64,000 bases of DNA from Arthrobacter sp. UNC362MFTsu5.1 (GCF_000685965.1 NZ_JMLE01000001.1:248001-312000); one strand, 5' to 3'; positions 40,474 to 49,344 are shown, counted from the stretch's first letter. Translations and numbers: made by a program. Notes: generated from the letters alone by a model not told the origin.

Positions 40474-40572
40474 AATTCGCCTCATCCTTCTCTCGTCCCG
40501 GCAGGTGCCGGGTTAGTTTTCAATTCCATACTGCTGACTCGTCAGCAGGAGTTCTTACAGTTGCGGACGTTG

Positions 40573-41361
40573 CTAGGACGTCCGGGAGGTCAGCCAGATG
40601 GTGAAGGCGATAATGACGCCCAGGCCGGCGATCCAGACAAACAGGCCTTCAGAAACCGGGCCCAGGGCGCCGAGATCGGCTCCGCCGGGTGAACCGTTGG
40701 CTTCGATCTGCTTCAGGAAGGTAATGATGTCGCGCTTGCCTTCAGGGGTGACGTTTGCGTCGTTGAAGACCGGCATGTTCTGCGGACCGGTAACCATGGC
40801 CTCGTAGATGTGCTTTTCGGATACATCTGCGAGGGCAGGAGCGAACTTGCCCCGCGTGAGCGCGCCGCCGGCGGCCGCTGCGTTGTGGCACATCGCGCAG
40901 TTCACCCGGAACAGCTCGCCACCTTCGGCAGCGTTGCCCTGGGCATCGAGAAGGCCCTCTTCGGGGATGGACGGACCGGGTCCGAGCGAAGCGACGTAAG
41001 CGGACAGCTGGTGGGTCTGTTCGTCGTTGAACTGTGCGGGCTTCTTGTAAGCCTGCGGGCCATTCATCTGCATGGGCATGCGCCCGGTGCCTACCTGGAA
41101 GTCAACGGCGGCAGCACCGACGCCTACAAGTGAGGGTCCGTCCTTGGTTCCGCTCGCACCCATGCCGTGGCAGGTGGCGCAGTTAGCGGCAAAAAGCTTC
41201 CCGCCTTCTTCAGTGTCATTGGCACTGAAGCTGGTGGTGGAAGCCTTGGCCTCGTTGACGGTGGTGGCAACGGCGTACAGCCCACCAGTGAGGAGGAGGC
41301 CCATCAGCAGCAGCGCAATGGCTGCCAGTGGGTGACGTCGCTTCTGCGAGAGTGCCTTCAC
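40573..41361 (-). CDS. qcrC: diheme cytochrome c subunit of the bc1 complex
   Basis: This cytochrome cc (262 aa) transfers electrons from bc1 directly to the aa3 oxidase in actinobacterial supercomplexes. Two heme motifs, CATCH (about 61-65) and CAMCH (about 155-159), lie in tandem cytochrome c domains. An N-terminal membrane helix (LAAIALLLMGLLLTGGLYA) and a C-terminal one (GLFVWIAGLGVIIAFTIW) anchor it. No separate cytochrome c is needed in this design. Confidence 0.97.
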   Translation of the reverse strand: MKALSQKRRHPLAAIALLLMGLLLTGGLYAVATTVNEAKASTTSFSANDTEEGGKLFAANCATCHGMGASGTKDGPSLVGVGAAAVDFQVGTGRMPMQMNGPQAYKKPAQFNDEQTHQLSAYVASLGPGPSIPEEGLLDAQGNAAEGGELFRVNCAMCHNAAAAGGALTRGKFAPALADVSEKHIYEAMVTGPQNMPVFNDANVTPEGKRDIITFLKQIEANGSPGGADLGALGPVSEGLFVWIAGLGVIIAFTIWLTSRTS

Positions 41362-41448
41362 GTGGTGGTTCCTTTTTTCGATCGTGCGTCGGCTCCGGGA
41401 GCCGCTTCTTGAAATTCTGCCTCTTGTAGAAAAAGAGTCAAGTCGGGG

Positions 41449-42087
41449 CTACCTGAGGACGTAGATGACCAGGAAGAGGCCGATCCACACGACGTCGACA
41501 AAGTGCCAATAGTACGAGGTGACGATCGCGGACGTGGCTTCGAAGTGACCAAACTTCTTGGCGGCGAACGAACGGCCAATGATAAAGAGGAAGGCGATGA
41601 GGCCGCCGATGACGTGCAGGCCGTGGAAGCCGGTGGTCATGTAGAAGGCCGAGCCGTATGCATTCGACGAGAGCGACACATGCTCCGAGACGAGCATGGC
41701 GTATTCGGTCGCCTGGCCGGCAACGAAGAAGGCACCCATGATGAACGTGAGGGTGAACCATTCGTTCATCCCCCAACGCGTGAATGCAAGGGGGCCGCCG
41801 GCGCGGCGCGGCTGGAGCCGCTCAGCGGCGAAGACGCCCATCTGGCAAGTGAAAGAACTTGCCACGAGGACGATCGTGTTTACGAGCGCAAAGGGGAAGT
41901 TGAGCTTGGCTGTCTCTTCAGCCCACATCTGTCCGGACGTCGAACGGAGTGTGAAGTACATGGCGAAGAGACCGGCGAAGAACATCAACTCACTGGACAG
42001 CCAGACAACGGTTCCTACGGAAACCATATTCGGGCGGTTCAGCGTCGGGTGCGCCGGGGTACTGGGGGCATGGGTCGCAGATGTCAC
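41449..42087 (-). CDS. ctaE: cytochrome c oxidase subunit III
   Basis: This is a core subunit of the aa3 oxidase (212 aa) with five predicted membrane helices. [25 protein letters not shown] is the first helix region, and [19 protein letters not shown] contains the conserved FHGLHV motif. GTG at 42087 starts MTSATHAP; upstream in-frame codons lie in the divergent promoter region with trpD. It is the first gene of the ctaE-qcrCAB operon, a hallmark actinobacterial arrangement. Confidence 0.95.
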   Translation of the reverse strand: MTSATHAPSTPAHPTLNRPNMVSVGTVVWLSSELMFFAGLFAMYFTLRSTSGQMWAEETAKLNFPFALVNTIVLVASSFTCQMGVFAAERLQPRRAGGPLAFTRWGMNEWFTLTFIMGAFFVAGQATEYAMLVSEHVSLSSNAYGSAFYMTTGFHGLHVIGGLIAFLFIIGRSFAAKKFGHFEATSAIVTSYYWHFVDVVWIGLFLVIYVLR

Positions 42088-42235
42088 ATAGACATTATGT
42101 CTGTAAAAGTTCCTCCTGCCCAACGCAAACCGCCTTTTGCGCGGACTTTTTCTACAAAGACGCGAATTCGCGCGGAAAAGTTCCCGGACCGGTTCACATT
42201 GGTCATCGGGGCAGGTGCCTCGATAGCATCAGGAG

Positions 42236-43294
42236 GTGACTTCACAGGCATCTGCACAGGCGGCCGGCAACACCTGGCCCCGGCTCATTTCGGCACTGAT
42301 CAACGGTACGGACCTGACGGCCGGGAACACGGAATGGGCCATGGACACCATCATGTCCGGTGAGGCCAGCCCGGCGCAGATCGCCGGATTCCTGGTGGCG
42401 CTGCGGGCTAAAGGCGAGACGGTGGATGAGATCGCCGGACTGGTCGAAGCCATGCTGGACCACGCAAACCCCATCGATATCGGGGGCGAGAAGCTCGACA
42501 TTGTGGGCACCGGCGGTGACCAGCTGAACACAGTGAACATATCCACCATGGCCGCCCTCGTCTGCGCGGGAGCCGGCGCGAAGGTGGTCAAACACGGCAA
42601 CCGTGCGTCGTCGTCGTCATCGGGTTCAGCGGATGTGCTGGAGGCGCTCGGCGTCCGATTGGACCTTCCCATTGATCGCGTGGCCCGAAACGCCGAAGAG
42701 GCGGGCATCACTTTCTGCTTCGCCCAGGTGTTCCATCCGTCGTTTCGGCACACAGCGGTACCCCGGCGCGAACTTGCCATCCCCACGGCGTTCAACTTCC
42801 TGGGCCCGCTGACCAACCCGGCAAGGGTTCAGGCCTCGGCGGTTGGCGTGGCCAACGCCCGGATGGCGCCGCTGGTTGCCGGCGTGCTGGCCAAGCGCGG
42901 CAGCCGCGGACTGGTCTTCCGGGGAAGCGACGGCCTGGATGAGATGACAACGACCGGGCCGTCGACTGTCTGGGAGATCAGGCACGGTGAAGTGATCGAG
43001 CAGACGTTCGATCCGCAGGTTCTGGGAATCCGTCCCGCAACGGTGGAGGAGCTTCGTGGCGGCGACGCCACGGCAAATGCCGCCGTCGTCCGTGCTGTTT
43101 TGCGCGGGGAGGCAGGTCCGGCACGTGACGCCGTCCTGCTGAATGCCGCGGCCGGGCTGGTGGCGTTCGACGTCCATGCCGAAGGTCCGCTGGCCGACCG
43201 GATGGCGGCTGCACTGAAGCGTGCGGAAGAGTCGATTGACTCAGGTGCCGCAGCAGCCGTGCTGGAAAAGTGGGTTGCCCTTACCCAGGGCTAG
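42236..43294 (+). CDS. trpD: anthranilate phosphoribosyltransferase
   Basis: This enzyme of tryptophan synthesis joins anthranilate to PRPP (352 aa). [17 protein letters not shown] is the PRPP-binding motif and [21 protein letters not shown] the anthranilate and Mg site region. The GTG at 42236 directly abuts a perfect AGGAG with no spacer, and an in-frame stop 12 bp upstream forbids an earlier start. The true start may therefore be non-standard or slightly downstream. No other trp gene is adjacent; divergence from ctaE is common in actinobacteria. Confidence 0.94.
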   Translation: MTSQASAQAAGNTWPRLISALINGTDLTAGNTEWAMDTIMSGEASPAQIAGFLVALRAKGETVDEIAGLVEAMLDHANPIDIGGEKLDIVGTGGDQLNTVNISTMAALVCAGAGAKVVKHGNRASSSSSGSADVLEALGVRLDLPIDRVARNAEEAGITFCFAQVFHPSFRHTAVPRRELAIPTAFNFLGPLTNPARVQASAVGVANARMAPLVAGVLAKRGSRGLVFRGSDGLDEMTTTGPSTVWEIRHGEVIEQTFDPQVLGIRPATVEELRGGDATANAAVVRAVLRGEAGPARDAVLLNAAAGLVAFDVHAEGPLADRMAAALKRAEESIDSGAAAAVLEKWVALTQG

Positions 43295-43307
43295 GAAGGC
43301 GCCGGGC

Positions 43308-43589
43308 CTACTGCTCGAAGCCCAGCGCGAAGGCGGCGTCCAGGTCGTGCTGGGAGTAGGCGCGGAATGCGATGTGCGTTGTGGTGTGCACCACCGCGGG
43401 AACCTTCGAGAGCTTGTCCGCGATAACGTCCGCCAGTTCGTCGTGCTTCGCCACCCGGGCGACGGCGATCAGGTCCCATTCCCCGGTTACCGAGTAGACC
43501 TCGCTAATGCCCGGAATCGCCGAAATTTCCTCTGCCGTCTCCGGAATGCGGGAGGCGTCTGTCTTGATCAGGACGAATGCGGTGATCAC
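43308..43589 (-). CDS. stand-alone Lrp/AsnC effector-binding domain protein
   Basis: This small protein (93 aa) consists only of the RAM/AsnC ligand-binding domain (ITAFVLIKTDASRIPE through YSVTGEWDLIAVARV to VVHTTTHIAFRAY). It has no helix-turn-helix. GTG at 43589 with AAAGG 6 nt upstream sets the start; the open frame upstream is unrelated. Such proteins could sense an amino acid and pair with a DNA-binding partner, but that is inference. It converges on trpD with a 13-bp gap. Confidence 0.88.
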   Translation of the reverse strand: MITAFVLIKTDASRIPETAEEISAIPGISEVYSVTGEWDLIAVARVAKHDELADVIADKLSKVPAVVHTTTHIAFRAYSQHDLDAAFALGFEQ

Positions 43590-43669
43590 TCTTGACCTTT
43601 CGGATGGGTGCGCCGTTGCGGTAACGGCAGGCGTTGCTGTTGGTGCCAGCCTAGTACATCCGGGGTGCT

Positions 43670-44086
43670 TCAGCTGTGCTGCCGGCGCCCCGCCAGCCGC
43701 CGGAATCCGGCCACGATCAGGCGGTAGCCAACAAGGAATGTGCCCAGGCTCAGCAGTGCAACGACGATGAATGGCAGGACCACTGTTTGCCCGGTCACTG
43801 CCCGCAGCGCCATGCCCAGAACGACGGCGCCGAGCCACACTGTTACGCCCGCGGGCCAGATGCGCAGCGGCGCACGCCACAGGCGCATCGCAAGCCAGGC
43901 GATGGCCGCGCCTGCCAGGAACGGCCAGGCGGTCAGGAAGACCCCGATGATCACGTCTCCGCGCTGGTGGGCGTCCCTGCCAATGGCGGCAAAGGCCAGG
44001 ATGAGGACGGCATCGGCAAGGGCGGCGAGGAGCACGGCATTTCTTGCGGCAGGGCGGACGGGGCGTGGATTGGTGCGGGAAGGCAT
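43670..44086 (-). CDS. DUF3054 membrane protein
   Basis: This 138-aa membrane protein of unknown function has four predicted helices (NAVLLAALADAVLILAFAAIG, FLTAWPFLAGAAIAWL, GVTVWLGAVVLGMALR and VVALLSLGTFLVGYRLI). The WPFLAG and GRDAHQRG features fit DUF3054. A basic N-terminus would stay in the cytoplasm. It lies upstream of the AsnC-type gene on the same strand with an 80-bp gap. Confidence 0.85.
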   Translation of the reverse strand: MPSRTNPRPVRPAARNAVLLAALADAVLILAFAAIGRDAHQRGDVIIGVFLTAWPFLAGAAIAWLAMRLWRAPLRIWPAGVTVWLGAVVLGMALRAVTGQTVVLPFIVVALLSLGTFLVGYRLIVAGFRRLAGRRQHS

Positions 44087-44214
44087 GTCTCCAACAGTAG
44101 TTCCGGTTTCCGGCCGGTTCGACCTGACGGGCTCCCGGGCCGGCCGTACACTGTGACCGGGGATCCGTTCCCTTCACCGTATTTCGTCACCGCCAGCTAA
44201 CCCCGGACGGCAGC

Positions 44215-44583
44215 ATGAGACTTGTCCAGATCGCGCAACATGCCAGCGACCTCCACCGGGCCGCGGAATTCTATGCCGCGCTGCTCGGCGCGGAGGCTCG
44301 TGCCGTATTCGACCCGCCCGGTCTGCTGTTCTTTGACCTTGACGGCGTCCGGCTACTGCTCGAGTCCGGAGCGCCGTCGGCTTTGGTGTACCTGGCGGTG
44401 CCCGATGTCAGGGACTCGGTGGCGCGGCTCCGGAGCAGGGGAGTGGAAATCGTTTCTGAACCCGGTGTGATCTTCAGCCACACGGATGACCGGCTGGGCC
44501 CCGCCGGGACCGACGAGTGGATGGCCTTCATCCGCGACAGTGAGGGCAATACCGTCGGACTGGTCAGCCAGCTGCCGCACTAG
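44215..44583 (+). CDS. VOC-family (glyoxalase-like) protein
   Basis: This single vicinal-oxygen-chelate domain protein (122 aa) begins MRLVQIAQHASDLHRAAEFY and ends in IRDSEGNTVGLVSQ, the usual first and last strands. His8 or His13 and the Glu in EGNTVGL sit where metal ligands occur, but the substrate cannot be predicted. Members include glyoxalases, dioxygenases and resistance proteins. Confidence 0.85.
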   Translation: MRLVQIAQHASDLHRAAEFYAALLGAEARAVFDPPGLLFFDLDGVRLLLESGAPSALVYLAVPDVRDSVARLRSRGVEIVSEPGVIFSHTDDRLGPAGTDEWMAFIRDSEGNTVGLVSQLPH

Positions 44584-44604
44584 CGTTTGGTTTCCATGGA
44601 AGAA

Positions 44605-45237
44605 TCAGGCCTTGCTGGCCGCGATTTTCGCCGCAAATGCCACAAGTACGACGCCGGCGATGCGGTCAGTGGCTTTGCCCGCCGTAGGGGACTGCAGCCA
44701 GCGCCGGGCATACTGCGTGGCAACAATGATGCCCGCGAACCAAAGCATGCCCTCGACGTTATGGACGAGGGGGAGGAGCACCCCCATGAGCAGGGGCGGC
44801 ACGTCCTGGGGCAGGAACTGCGGGATCATGGCCATGTAGAAGACGCCGACTTTGGGATTCAGCAGGCTGGTGGTGACGCCCGCCAGCCAGGCGCTCCTGG
44901 CGCCCGGGCCGCCCTGCGACGATGCCGATGGCAGTGCCGGGCCGCCCCTGAAAGTCCTGATGAACATTGAAACCCCCAGCCACGCCATGTAGCAGGCGCC
45001 GGCAACCTTCAGCATCGTGAAGGCCGCCTCCGAAGCCGCCAGCAACGCGGACGCCCCGAATGCCGCGGCCACTCCCCAGGCGATGGTGCCGGTGCAGATC
45101 CCCGCCGCCGTAGCAAATGCAGGAGCGCGGCCGTTGCTGATTGCCGTGCGCAGCACCAGGACGGTGTCCAGCCCGGGAATTATGGTCAGCAGGGCAGCCA
45201 CGAGGGCGAACTGGAGGAGGGCGTCAGCGACGGACAT
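44605..45237 (-). CDS. LysE-family translocator
   Basis: This amino-acid or homoserine-lactone type exporter (210 aa) has six hydrophobic segments. The signature PGLDTVLVLRTAISNGR lies near residue 21, and WLAGVTTSLLNPKVGVFYMAMIPQFL at the mid-protein boundary. The ATG at 45237 begins MSVADALL; the frame is open upstream but reads through a promoter-like gap. The exact substrate is unknown. It is divergent from a VOC protein. Confidence 0.9.
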   Translation of the reverse strand: MSVADALLQFALVAALLTIIPGLDTVLVLRTAISNGRAPAFATAAGICTGTIAWGVAAAFGASALLAASEAAFTMLKVAGACYMAWLGVSMFIRTFRGGPALPSASSQGGPGARSAWLAGVTTSLLNPKVGVFYMAMIPQFLPQDVPPLLMGVLLPLVHNVEGMLWFAGIIVATQYARRWLQSPTAGKATDRIAGVVLVAFAAKIAASKA

Positions 45238-45373
45238 ACTCGATGATAACCGGGCACGGCCAGGCGCTGACGGGCCATTGTGCCGGGCATCACGCACGGC
45301 TAGGCTCACAACGCGACTGACGCGTCGCCGTCGGGAATCCGTTCCGGCGCTGCCACCGAAATGAGGGAACACC

Positions 45374-45850
45374 GTGACCCAGAAGATCACCACCTGCCTG
45401 TGGTTTGATGCCCGGGCCGAGGAGGCCGCCGACTTTTACGTCTCGGTCTTCGACGGCTCCAAAATCCTCAATGTGGCGCGTTACGGCGAGGGCGGACCCG
45501 GACCCGCGGGCCAGGCCATGACCGTTGAGTTCGAAATCGAGGGCCGGAAATTCCTGGCGCTCAACGGGGGACCGGCCTTCACGTTCAACGAAGCTGTTTC
45601 CTTCGTGATCGACTGCTCCTCGCAGGAAGAAGTGGACCGCTACTGGTCCGCGCTGACGGCGGGCGGCACCGAAAGCCAGTGCGGCTGGCTGAAGGACAAA
45701 TTCGGAGTGTCCTGGCAGGTGGTGCCGTCCGTCCTGGGCCAGCTGCTGGGCGGCCCTGATCCTGACGGTTCGCAGCGGGCCATGCAGGCGATGCTGGGCA
45801 TGCGGAAGCTTGAGATCGCCGAACTCCAGGCCGCTTACGACGGAACCTGA
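45374..45850 (+). CDS. PhnB-like VOC protein (3-demethylubiquinone-type domain)
   Basis: This 158-aa protein belongs to the group annotated as 3-demethylubiquinone-9 3-methyltransferase domain or PhnB-like. It begins ITTCLWFDARAEEAADFY, with FLALNGGPAFTFNEAVSFVI in the middle and GWLKDKFGVSWQVVPSVL near the end. These proteins have a glyoxalase fold and are not SAM methyltransferases. The start is GTG with GAGGG 6 nt upstream. Confidence 0.87.
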   Translation: MTQKITTCLWFDARAEEAADFYVSVFDGSKILNVARYGEGGPGPAGQAMTVEFEIEGRKFLALNGGPAFTFNEAVSFVIDCSSQEEVDRYWSALTAGGTESQCGWLKDKFGVSWQVVPSVLGQLLGGPDPDGSQRAMQAMLGMRKLEIAELQAAYDGT

Positions 45851-45971
45851 GCGGGCCCGGCACAGGGGAGCGGGCAGGGGAGTGGGCCACGTGCCATCCG
45901 GCCCTACCCGGCCCGGGACTGCCGGACGATAATCGGGAATACCTACCCTGACCTGAATGGAGGCATTCGCG

Positions 45972-46268
45972 ATGTCTGTTTACACTCTCGGAATCTGGCT
46001 GGTGAAGCCCGGCAGGGAAAATGACTTTGTGCAGGCCTGGCGGGATCTTGCCAGGAAGACACAGGAGGATTTCCCGGGGGCAAAAGCCGTCCTGATGCAC
46101 GACCGCGACGTTCCGAACAGGTTCATCAGCACGGGCCCGTGGGAATCGCTGGAGCAGGTTGAAATATGGCGCGCCTCGGATGCCTTCACGCAAGGATATG
46201 AAGCCATGCGCGGGTTGCTGGAACACTTTCAACCACACACCCTGGACGAGGCCGCAAGCATCGGTTGA
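45972..46268 (+). CDS. antibiotic biosynthesis monooxygenase (ABM) domain protein
   Basis: This small dimeric ferredoxin-like fold protein (98 aa) starts YTLGIWLVKPGRENDFVQAW and ends with helix SDAFTQGYEAMRGLLEHF, as in ABM-domain proteins. The ATG at 45972 has GGAGG 8 nt upstream; an earlier ATG (45957) overlaps that ribosome binding site. Substrate is unknown; members range from quinol monooxygenases to stress proteins. Confidence 0.82.
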   Translation: MSVYTLGIWLVKPGRENDFVQAWRDLARKTQEDFPGAKAVLMHDRDVPNRFISTGPWESLEQVEIWRASDAFTQGYEAMRGLLEHFQPHTLDEAASIG

Positions 46269-46312
46269 GCGCAGGAGGGATTCCTGCCCAACATCAACGG
46301 AGGGGGACCGCG

Positions 46313-46651
46313 ATGACGGAAACGAAGGGCGATGCTGCAAAGCCTGCGACGCTGGCCGAGGGCGGGGCGACTGAAACGCGCCGCGCTCCGGCCTGGAAGG
46401 TCAAGTACGACTGGAGCGAGGATCCCGACGAAGTGGTCCACATTGTCTGCTGCCGGGATCTGGACTGGCGGCGGGCAATGTGCGGCTATGAGGAACCGGA
46501 GATGACGATTGCCCGTGATCCGCAGATCCTGTGCTCGATGTGCATGGAAGTCTTTGGGCGGCCACTGGGACCGGGGCCATGTCCCATCGATGATCAGCCG
46601 TGCCCTGACGACGACGAAATAGACCGGATCGTCGACGAACGCACAGTCTGA
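46313..46651 (+). CDS. Cys-rich hypothetical protein (112 aa)
   Basis: A good ribosome binding site (GGAGGGGG) precedes ATG 46313. The protein is acidic, with a cluster of Cys and His: HIVCC, RAMCGYE, LCSMCMEVFG and then GPCP and QPCP. The spacing (C-C, C, C-x2-C) suggests a structural zinc site. I recognise no defined family, though small actinobacterial proteins with a VCC...MCG arrangement are familiar. It lies 44 bp after the ABM gene on the same strand. Confidence 0.75.
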   Translation: MTETKGDAAKPATLAEGGATETRRAPAWKVKYDWSEDPDEVVHIVCCRDLDWRRAMCGYEEPEMTIARDPQILCSMCMEVFGRPLGPGPCPIDDQPCPDDDEIDRIVDERTV

Positions 46652-46785
46652 GGGGTCCGGCGATTTTCTCTTACTGGTAACCGTGCATATTCGTTCTAGT
46701 ACTGATCCCGGCGCTGACAGAACCGTGTCGTGACTCCGCTGGGCTGGGGCGCGAGGCTCTTGCCGCGCAGAGGTATAGGCACAAA

Positions 46786-46816
46786 GGCGCCCCGCGCCGG
46801 AGAGGTACGGGGCGCC
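46786..46816 (-). terminator. hairpin after the PxKF gene
   Basis: On the minus strand GGCGCCCCG pairs over 9 bp with CGGGGCGCC and continues into TTTGTGCC. It lies 15 bp past the stop of the PxKF reading frame, fitting a terminator for that gene. Confidence 0.65.
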
Positions 46817-46830
46817 CGATTTAGCTAGGG

Positions 46831-47544
46831 TCAGCTGCGGTATTTGCAGACGGCTGTGTGCTTGGTTCCGTCCGTCAGGACCAGCTGGAACATCCGGCAG
46901 GAGTCGGCCCACGCCTTATCTGTTTTCCAGACGTAGCTGTACGTCCCGCTGGCAGCGTCGTAGGAGAGGCTGCTCGAACCGGCAGTTGTTATCGTCTCAA
47001 CCTCCGCAACGGGTGCGCCCGTGTCACAGGTGACCGGAACGGAGGTTGGCGAGCCTGCCTGAAGGATGTTCAGCCCGAAATCTCCGCCCAGGCTGAACTT
47101 CATCGGCACCGACCGCCCTGCCGTTATGACGTTCACTGCCGGTGCTGGATCGACCGGCGCCAGGAACCCGCTGATGGCAAAGCCGCTCCTGGCGGGAAGA
47201 ATCACCCTTGTCGGCAGCCCCATTCCGCCGCCCTCGGTGAAACCGATCACTCCGATCTCAACATCTTCGGTCCGGCGCACGTCGGTGATTGTTGCCGTCC
47301 GCACGCTGGCGTCCACCAGTCTGCCAGGGATGCCGTCGACGGTGAGGACCCTCCGGTTCACCAGCGGGTCGGAGGATTCCCACGTCACTTGGACGCTGCT
47401 GACATCGCCGGCGTCAGCGACCGGTGTGGCAGTGACGTTCAGCGGAGCTGTGGGATAGCCGTCAAGCGGGGGACTTGCCGATGTGAAGAAGCGCCGAGGC
47501 GTTGGCGACCAGCCTCGCCCACGACCTGGGCACCTTGGGAGCAA
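46831..47544 (-). pseudogene. C-terminal part of a broken exported protein: Fn3-like plus PxKF domain
   Basis: This frame lacks a credible start or signal peptide. It first makes sense at about TAPLNVTATPVADAG, an Fn3-like segment (SSVQVTWESSDP). It ends in a PxKF domain (ITAGRSVPMKFSLGGDFGLNIL) and a Cys-containing tail. It overlaps the cutinase frame upstream in another register. The two most simply derive from one secreted cutinase-Fn3-PxKF gene broken by a deletion or frameshift between about 47460 and 47544. Independent genes are possible but less likely. Confidence 0.65.
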
Positions 47545-47996
47545 CCGCCGAGCACGAAAAGGGCGTCCGGGCAGGCGGCTGCGCGCTTGCCAAGATAGGC
47601 ATTCAACTCGTCAACACCTTCGGTGACGCTGTCGCCGTAGGTGGACCCGCCACCGCCGGTAATCCCTGCCCCGACAGTGTTCCACAGGGATTCCAGGCCC
47701 TTGTCCATGCCGACGGGAACAGCAGGGTAGGAGTACCCGTCGATGCCTCCATCGCCGAGTTCGTACTGGTGGATAGTCGCTGTAGGGGTAAGTCGCTCCT
47801 TGATCTCTAACTGGAAGTTGTTGGCTTCAGGGTCGCCTGGATCCTGTCCTGATCCCCTAGCGAACACTGTTTCGACCGTTGCGCAGGCATCAGCGACAGG
47901 ATCCGCGGCGGAAGCTGGCGGAACCGTCAGCGTGACTGCGGCGATCGCAGCAGCCAGACCTGGAACGGTCAGGTGGAAAGGAGTTTTTGAGCGCAC
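47439..47996 (-). pseudogene. truncated cutinase-family hydrolase (N-terminal part)
   Basis: An intact signal peptide (FHLTVPGLAAAIAAVTLTVPPASA) leads into a cutinase domain: CATVETVFARGSGQDPG, then the nucleophile elbow LGGCSQGAQVVGE. After this elbow the frame degenerates into GRQRLGASSHRQVPRL and stops. The part with the catalytic Asp and His (about 70-100 residues) is missing. The enzyme cannot be active as written. The downstream overlapping frame probably continues the original gene. Confidence 0.75.
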
Positions 47997-48134
47997 AGTA
48001 TTACCCCCACGGTTACTGAACGGAATTGCCGCCTTGTTCGGCGGCTCAAGGCAACCGACGCGGCCTGAATGGTCTCAGAGTGCCGGCTAGTTTATCCAGT
48101 GACTAGATAAAGAATCCTAAAGATTTCCCAAGCT

Positions 48135-48584
48135 TCAGGGCGCTTGCTCAGCGGCCAGGGCTACACGCTGAGGTGCCCCTGGGGCAGGGCTAAAGACGTT
48201 GAAGGAGTACTCGAACTCGCCATCGCTTCCACTCAAAATGCAGATAGGGCTGCTGCCGATGACGTTGGACTGTCGCCTGCACGGTCCTTCCGACTTCATC
48301 TCGAAACCAAGCCCGGAGAACACTGCCTTGATGTCGTCATCGGTGAGCTCTTTCCCGGTATCCCAGCGACGGGAGAGGCTGGGGCATGGGTTCGTACTGA
48401 TGCACATGAACCGCTCCGGGCGGACAGTCTCGTCGGTCAGCTTCCAGTCCGACGGGATGGCGAAGCGTCCGGCGCGGGAAAGCATATCGTCGGTGACCTT
48501 GTCCTCTGCGGACCGGATTACGAAGAACGCAACAGGCCCCACGACCAGTACCGCCGCCAGGACAATTGCGACAATCCGCTTCAC
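48135..48584 (-). CDS. membrane-anchored hypothetical protein
   Basis: One N-terminal membrane helix (RIVAIVLAAVLVVGPVAFFVI) is followed by a roughly 120-residue outer domain with four cysteines. GTG at 48584 is preferred: GGGGA lies 5 nt upstream. A TTG four codons earlier is possible. I recognise no family. A perfect 18-bp palindrome lies 16 bp upstream of this start. Confidence 0.65.
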   Translation of the reverse strand: MKRIVAIVLAAVLVVGPVAFFVIRSAEDKVTDDMLSRAGRFAIPSDWKLTDETVRPERFMCISTNPCPSLSRRWDTGKELTDDDIKAVFSGLGFEMKSEGPCRRQSNVIGSSPICILSGSDGEFEYSFNVFSPAPGAPQRVALAAEQAP

Positions 48585-48599
48585 TGTGTTCCCCAAGCC

Positions 48600-48617
48600 A
48601 TCAGTGCATGCACTGAT
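48600..48617. promoter_or_regulatory. perfect 18-bp palindrome upstream of the 48135-48584 gene
   Basis: ATCAGTGCATGCACTGAT is an uninterrupted inverted repeat of two 9-bp arms, centred between 48608 and 48609. It lies just upstream of the membrane-anchored gene's start on the minus strand. With no loop it suits a dimeric regulator's operator rather than a hairpin. No regulator gene is adjacent. Confidence 0.6.
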
Positions 48618-48843
48618 CCCTGATCAACTGCCGTCAGTGCTGAACGCATCGTACCTGCATCCGCCCGCCGTGTCAGCGACACAAAGGGGGGTACATTCTT
48701 CCGCATCGGGATACAGGAGGACGCTCAGATAGTGATAGGGGATGTCTCTCGAAGGGCCGCCCGGAAGGAGCAGGTCTTGAAAGTTTGGGCACGTTAGGAG
48801 ATGAAGGCCTCGGAGTCCGCGCATTTGGCGAGGCCCCATTGGA

Positions 48844-48857
48844 TGCATCAGATGCAA
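48844..48857. repeat. 14-bp palindromic repeat, copy 1
   Basis: TGCATCAGATGCAA contains the 13-bp palindrome TGCATC-A-GATGCA. An identical copy lies 1.2 kb away at 50064-50077, in the same orientation. The pair brackets the DUF2750 gene and the integrase remnant. Confidence 0.7.
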
Positions 48858-48981
48858 CATCGGCTTTCTCATACGCGGGAACTGCACTTATCGGTTGGAT
48901 GGGGAGGGGCGAATCACGGGGTCCTAATCTGCATATTCTGCAATCGGGTTCGGTGATTATTCGTTTTCGAACTAATCAGAC

Positions 48982-49344
48982 TCAATCCTCAGCTCTCTCC
49001 AGAAAAGCAAGAGCTTCCAGGACGGCGTCAGGGGATACGTCAAACCCGGTGGCACGGGTGCCAGACCAATTCAATCCAACCAAAATGCCATCGCCCTGGA
49101 GGCCCGGGAGCCAGTTCGACCTCCATTGCTGTAGCGGCAGTGATACTACGTCGAAGTCGCGGTAGTCAGGAACCGAAGCCACGATTCGCTCGACACGGCT
49201 AGGACGGGACCAAAAAGGCATGCTTCTCTGACCGTCGGGTCCAGCGGGTGCCGGGAAGCCATTTGCGTCACGAACAGTCCACACTTCTTGATGGTGGAGA
49301 ATCTCGCTATAGAACGCGCTTGCGTGCGCGGCGCTGGTGCTCAC
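48982..49344 (-). CDS. DUF2750 domain protein
   Basis: This 120-aa protein matches DUF2750: SAAHASAFYSEILHHQEVWTV at the start, then MPFWSRPSRVERIVASVPDY and GLNWSGTRATGFDVSPDAVLEAL. GTG at 49344 overlaps the integrase remnant's TGA by 4 bp (GTGA), indicating coupling or chance after decay. Family function is unknown; members occur in mobile or immunity-like contexts as well as alone. Confidence 0.8.
   Translation of the reverse strand: MSTSAAHASAFYSEILHHQEVWTVRDANGFPAPAGPDGQRSMPFWSRPSRVERIVASVPDYRDFDVVSLPLQQWRSNWLPGLQGDGILVGLNWSGTRATGFDVSPDAVLEALAFLERAED

Larger units (their letters stand above)
48597..48981. other. gene-poor, palindrome-bearing intergenic region
   Basis: This 385-bp stretch has no convincing gene. 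A short frame at 48624-48887 on the minus strand has no ribosome binding site and an unlikely Met/Pro/Leu-rich sequence. It contains the palindromes at 48600 and 48844. Towards 48940-48980 it is visibly AT-richer (TTATTCGTTTTCGAACTAAT) than the surrounding genome. Confidence 0.5.

Noticed and set aside
48624..48887. 87-codon minus-strand frame in the accessory region
   Set aside because: It has no ribosome binding site, an unlikely composition and no conserved features. It could still be a remnant, but cannot be supported.
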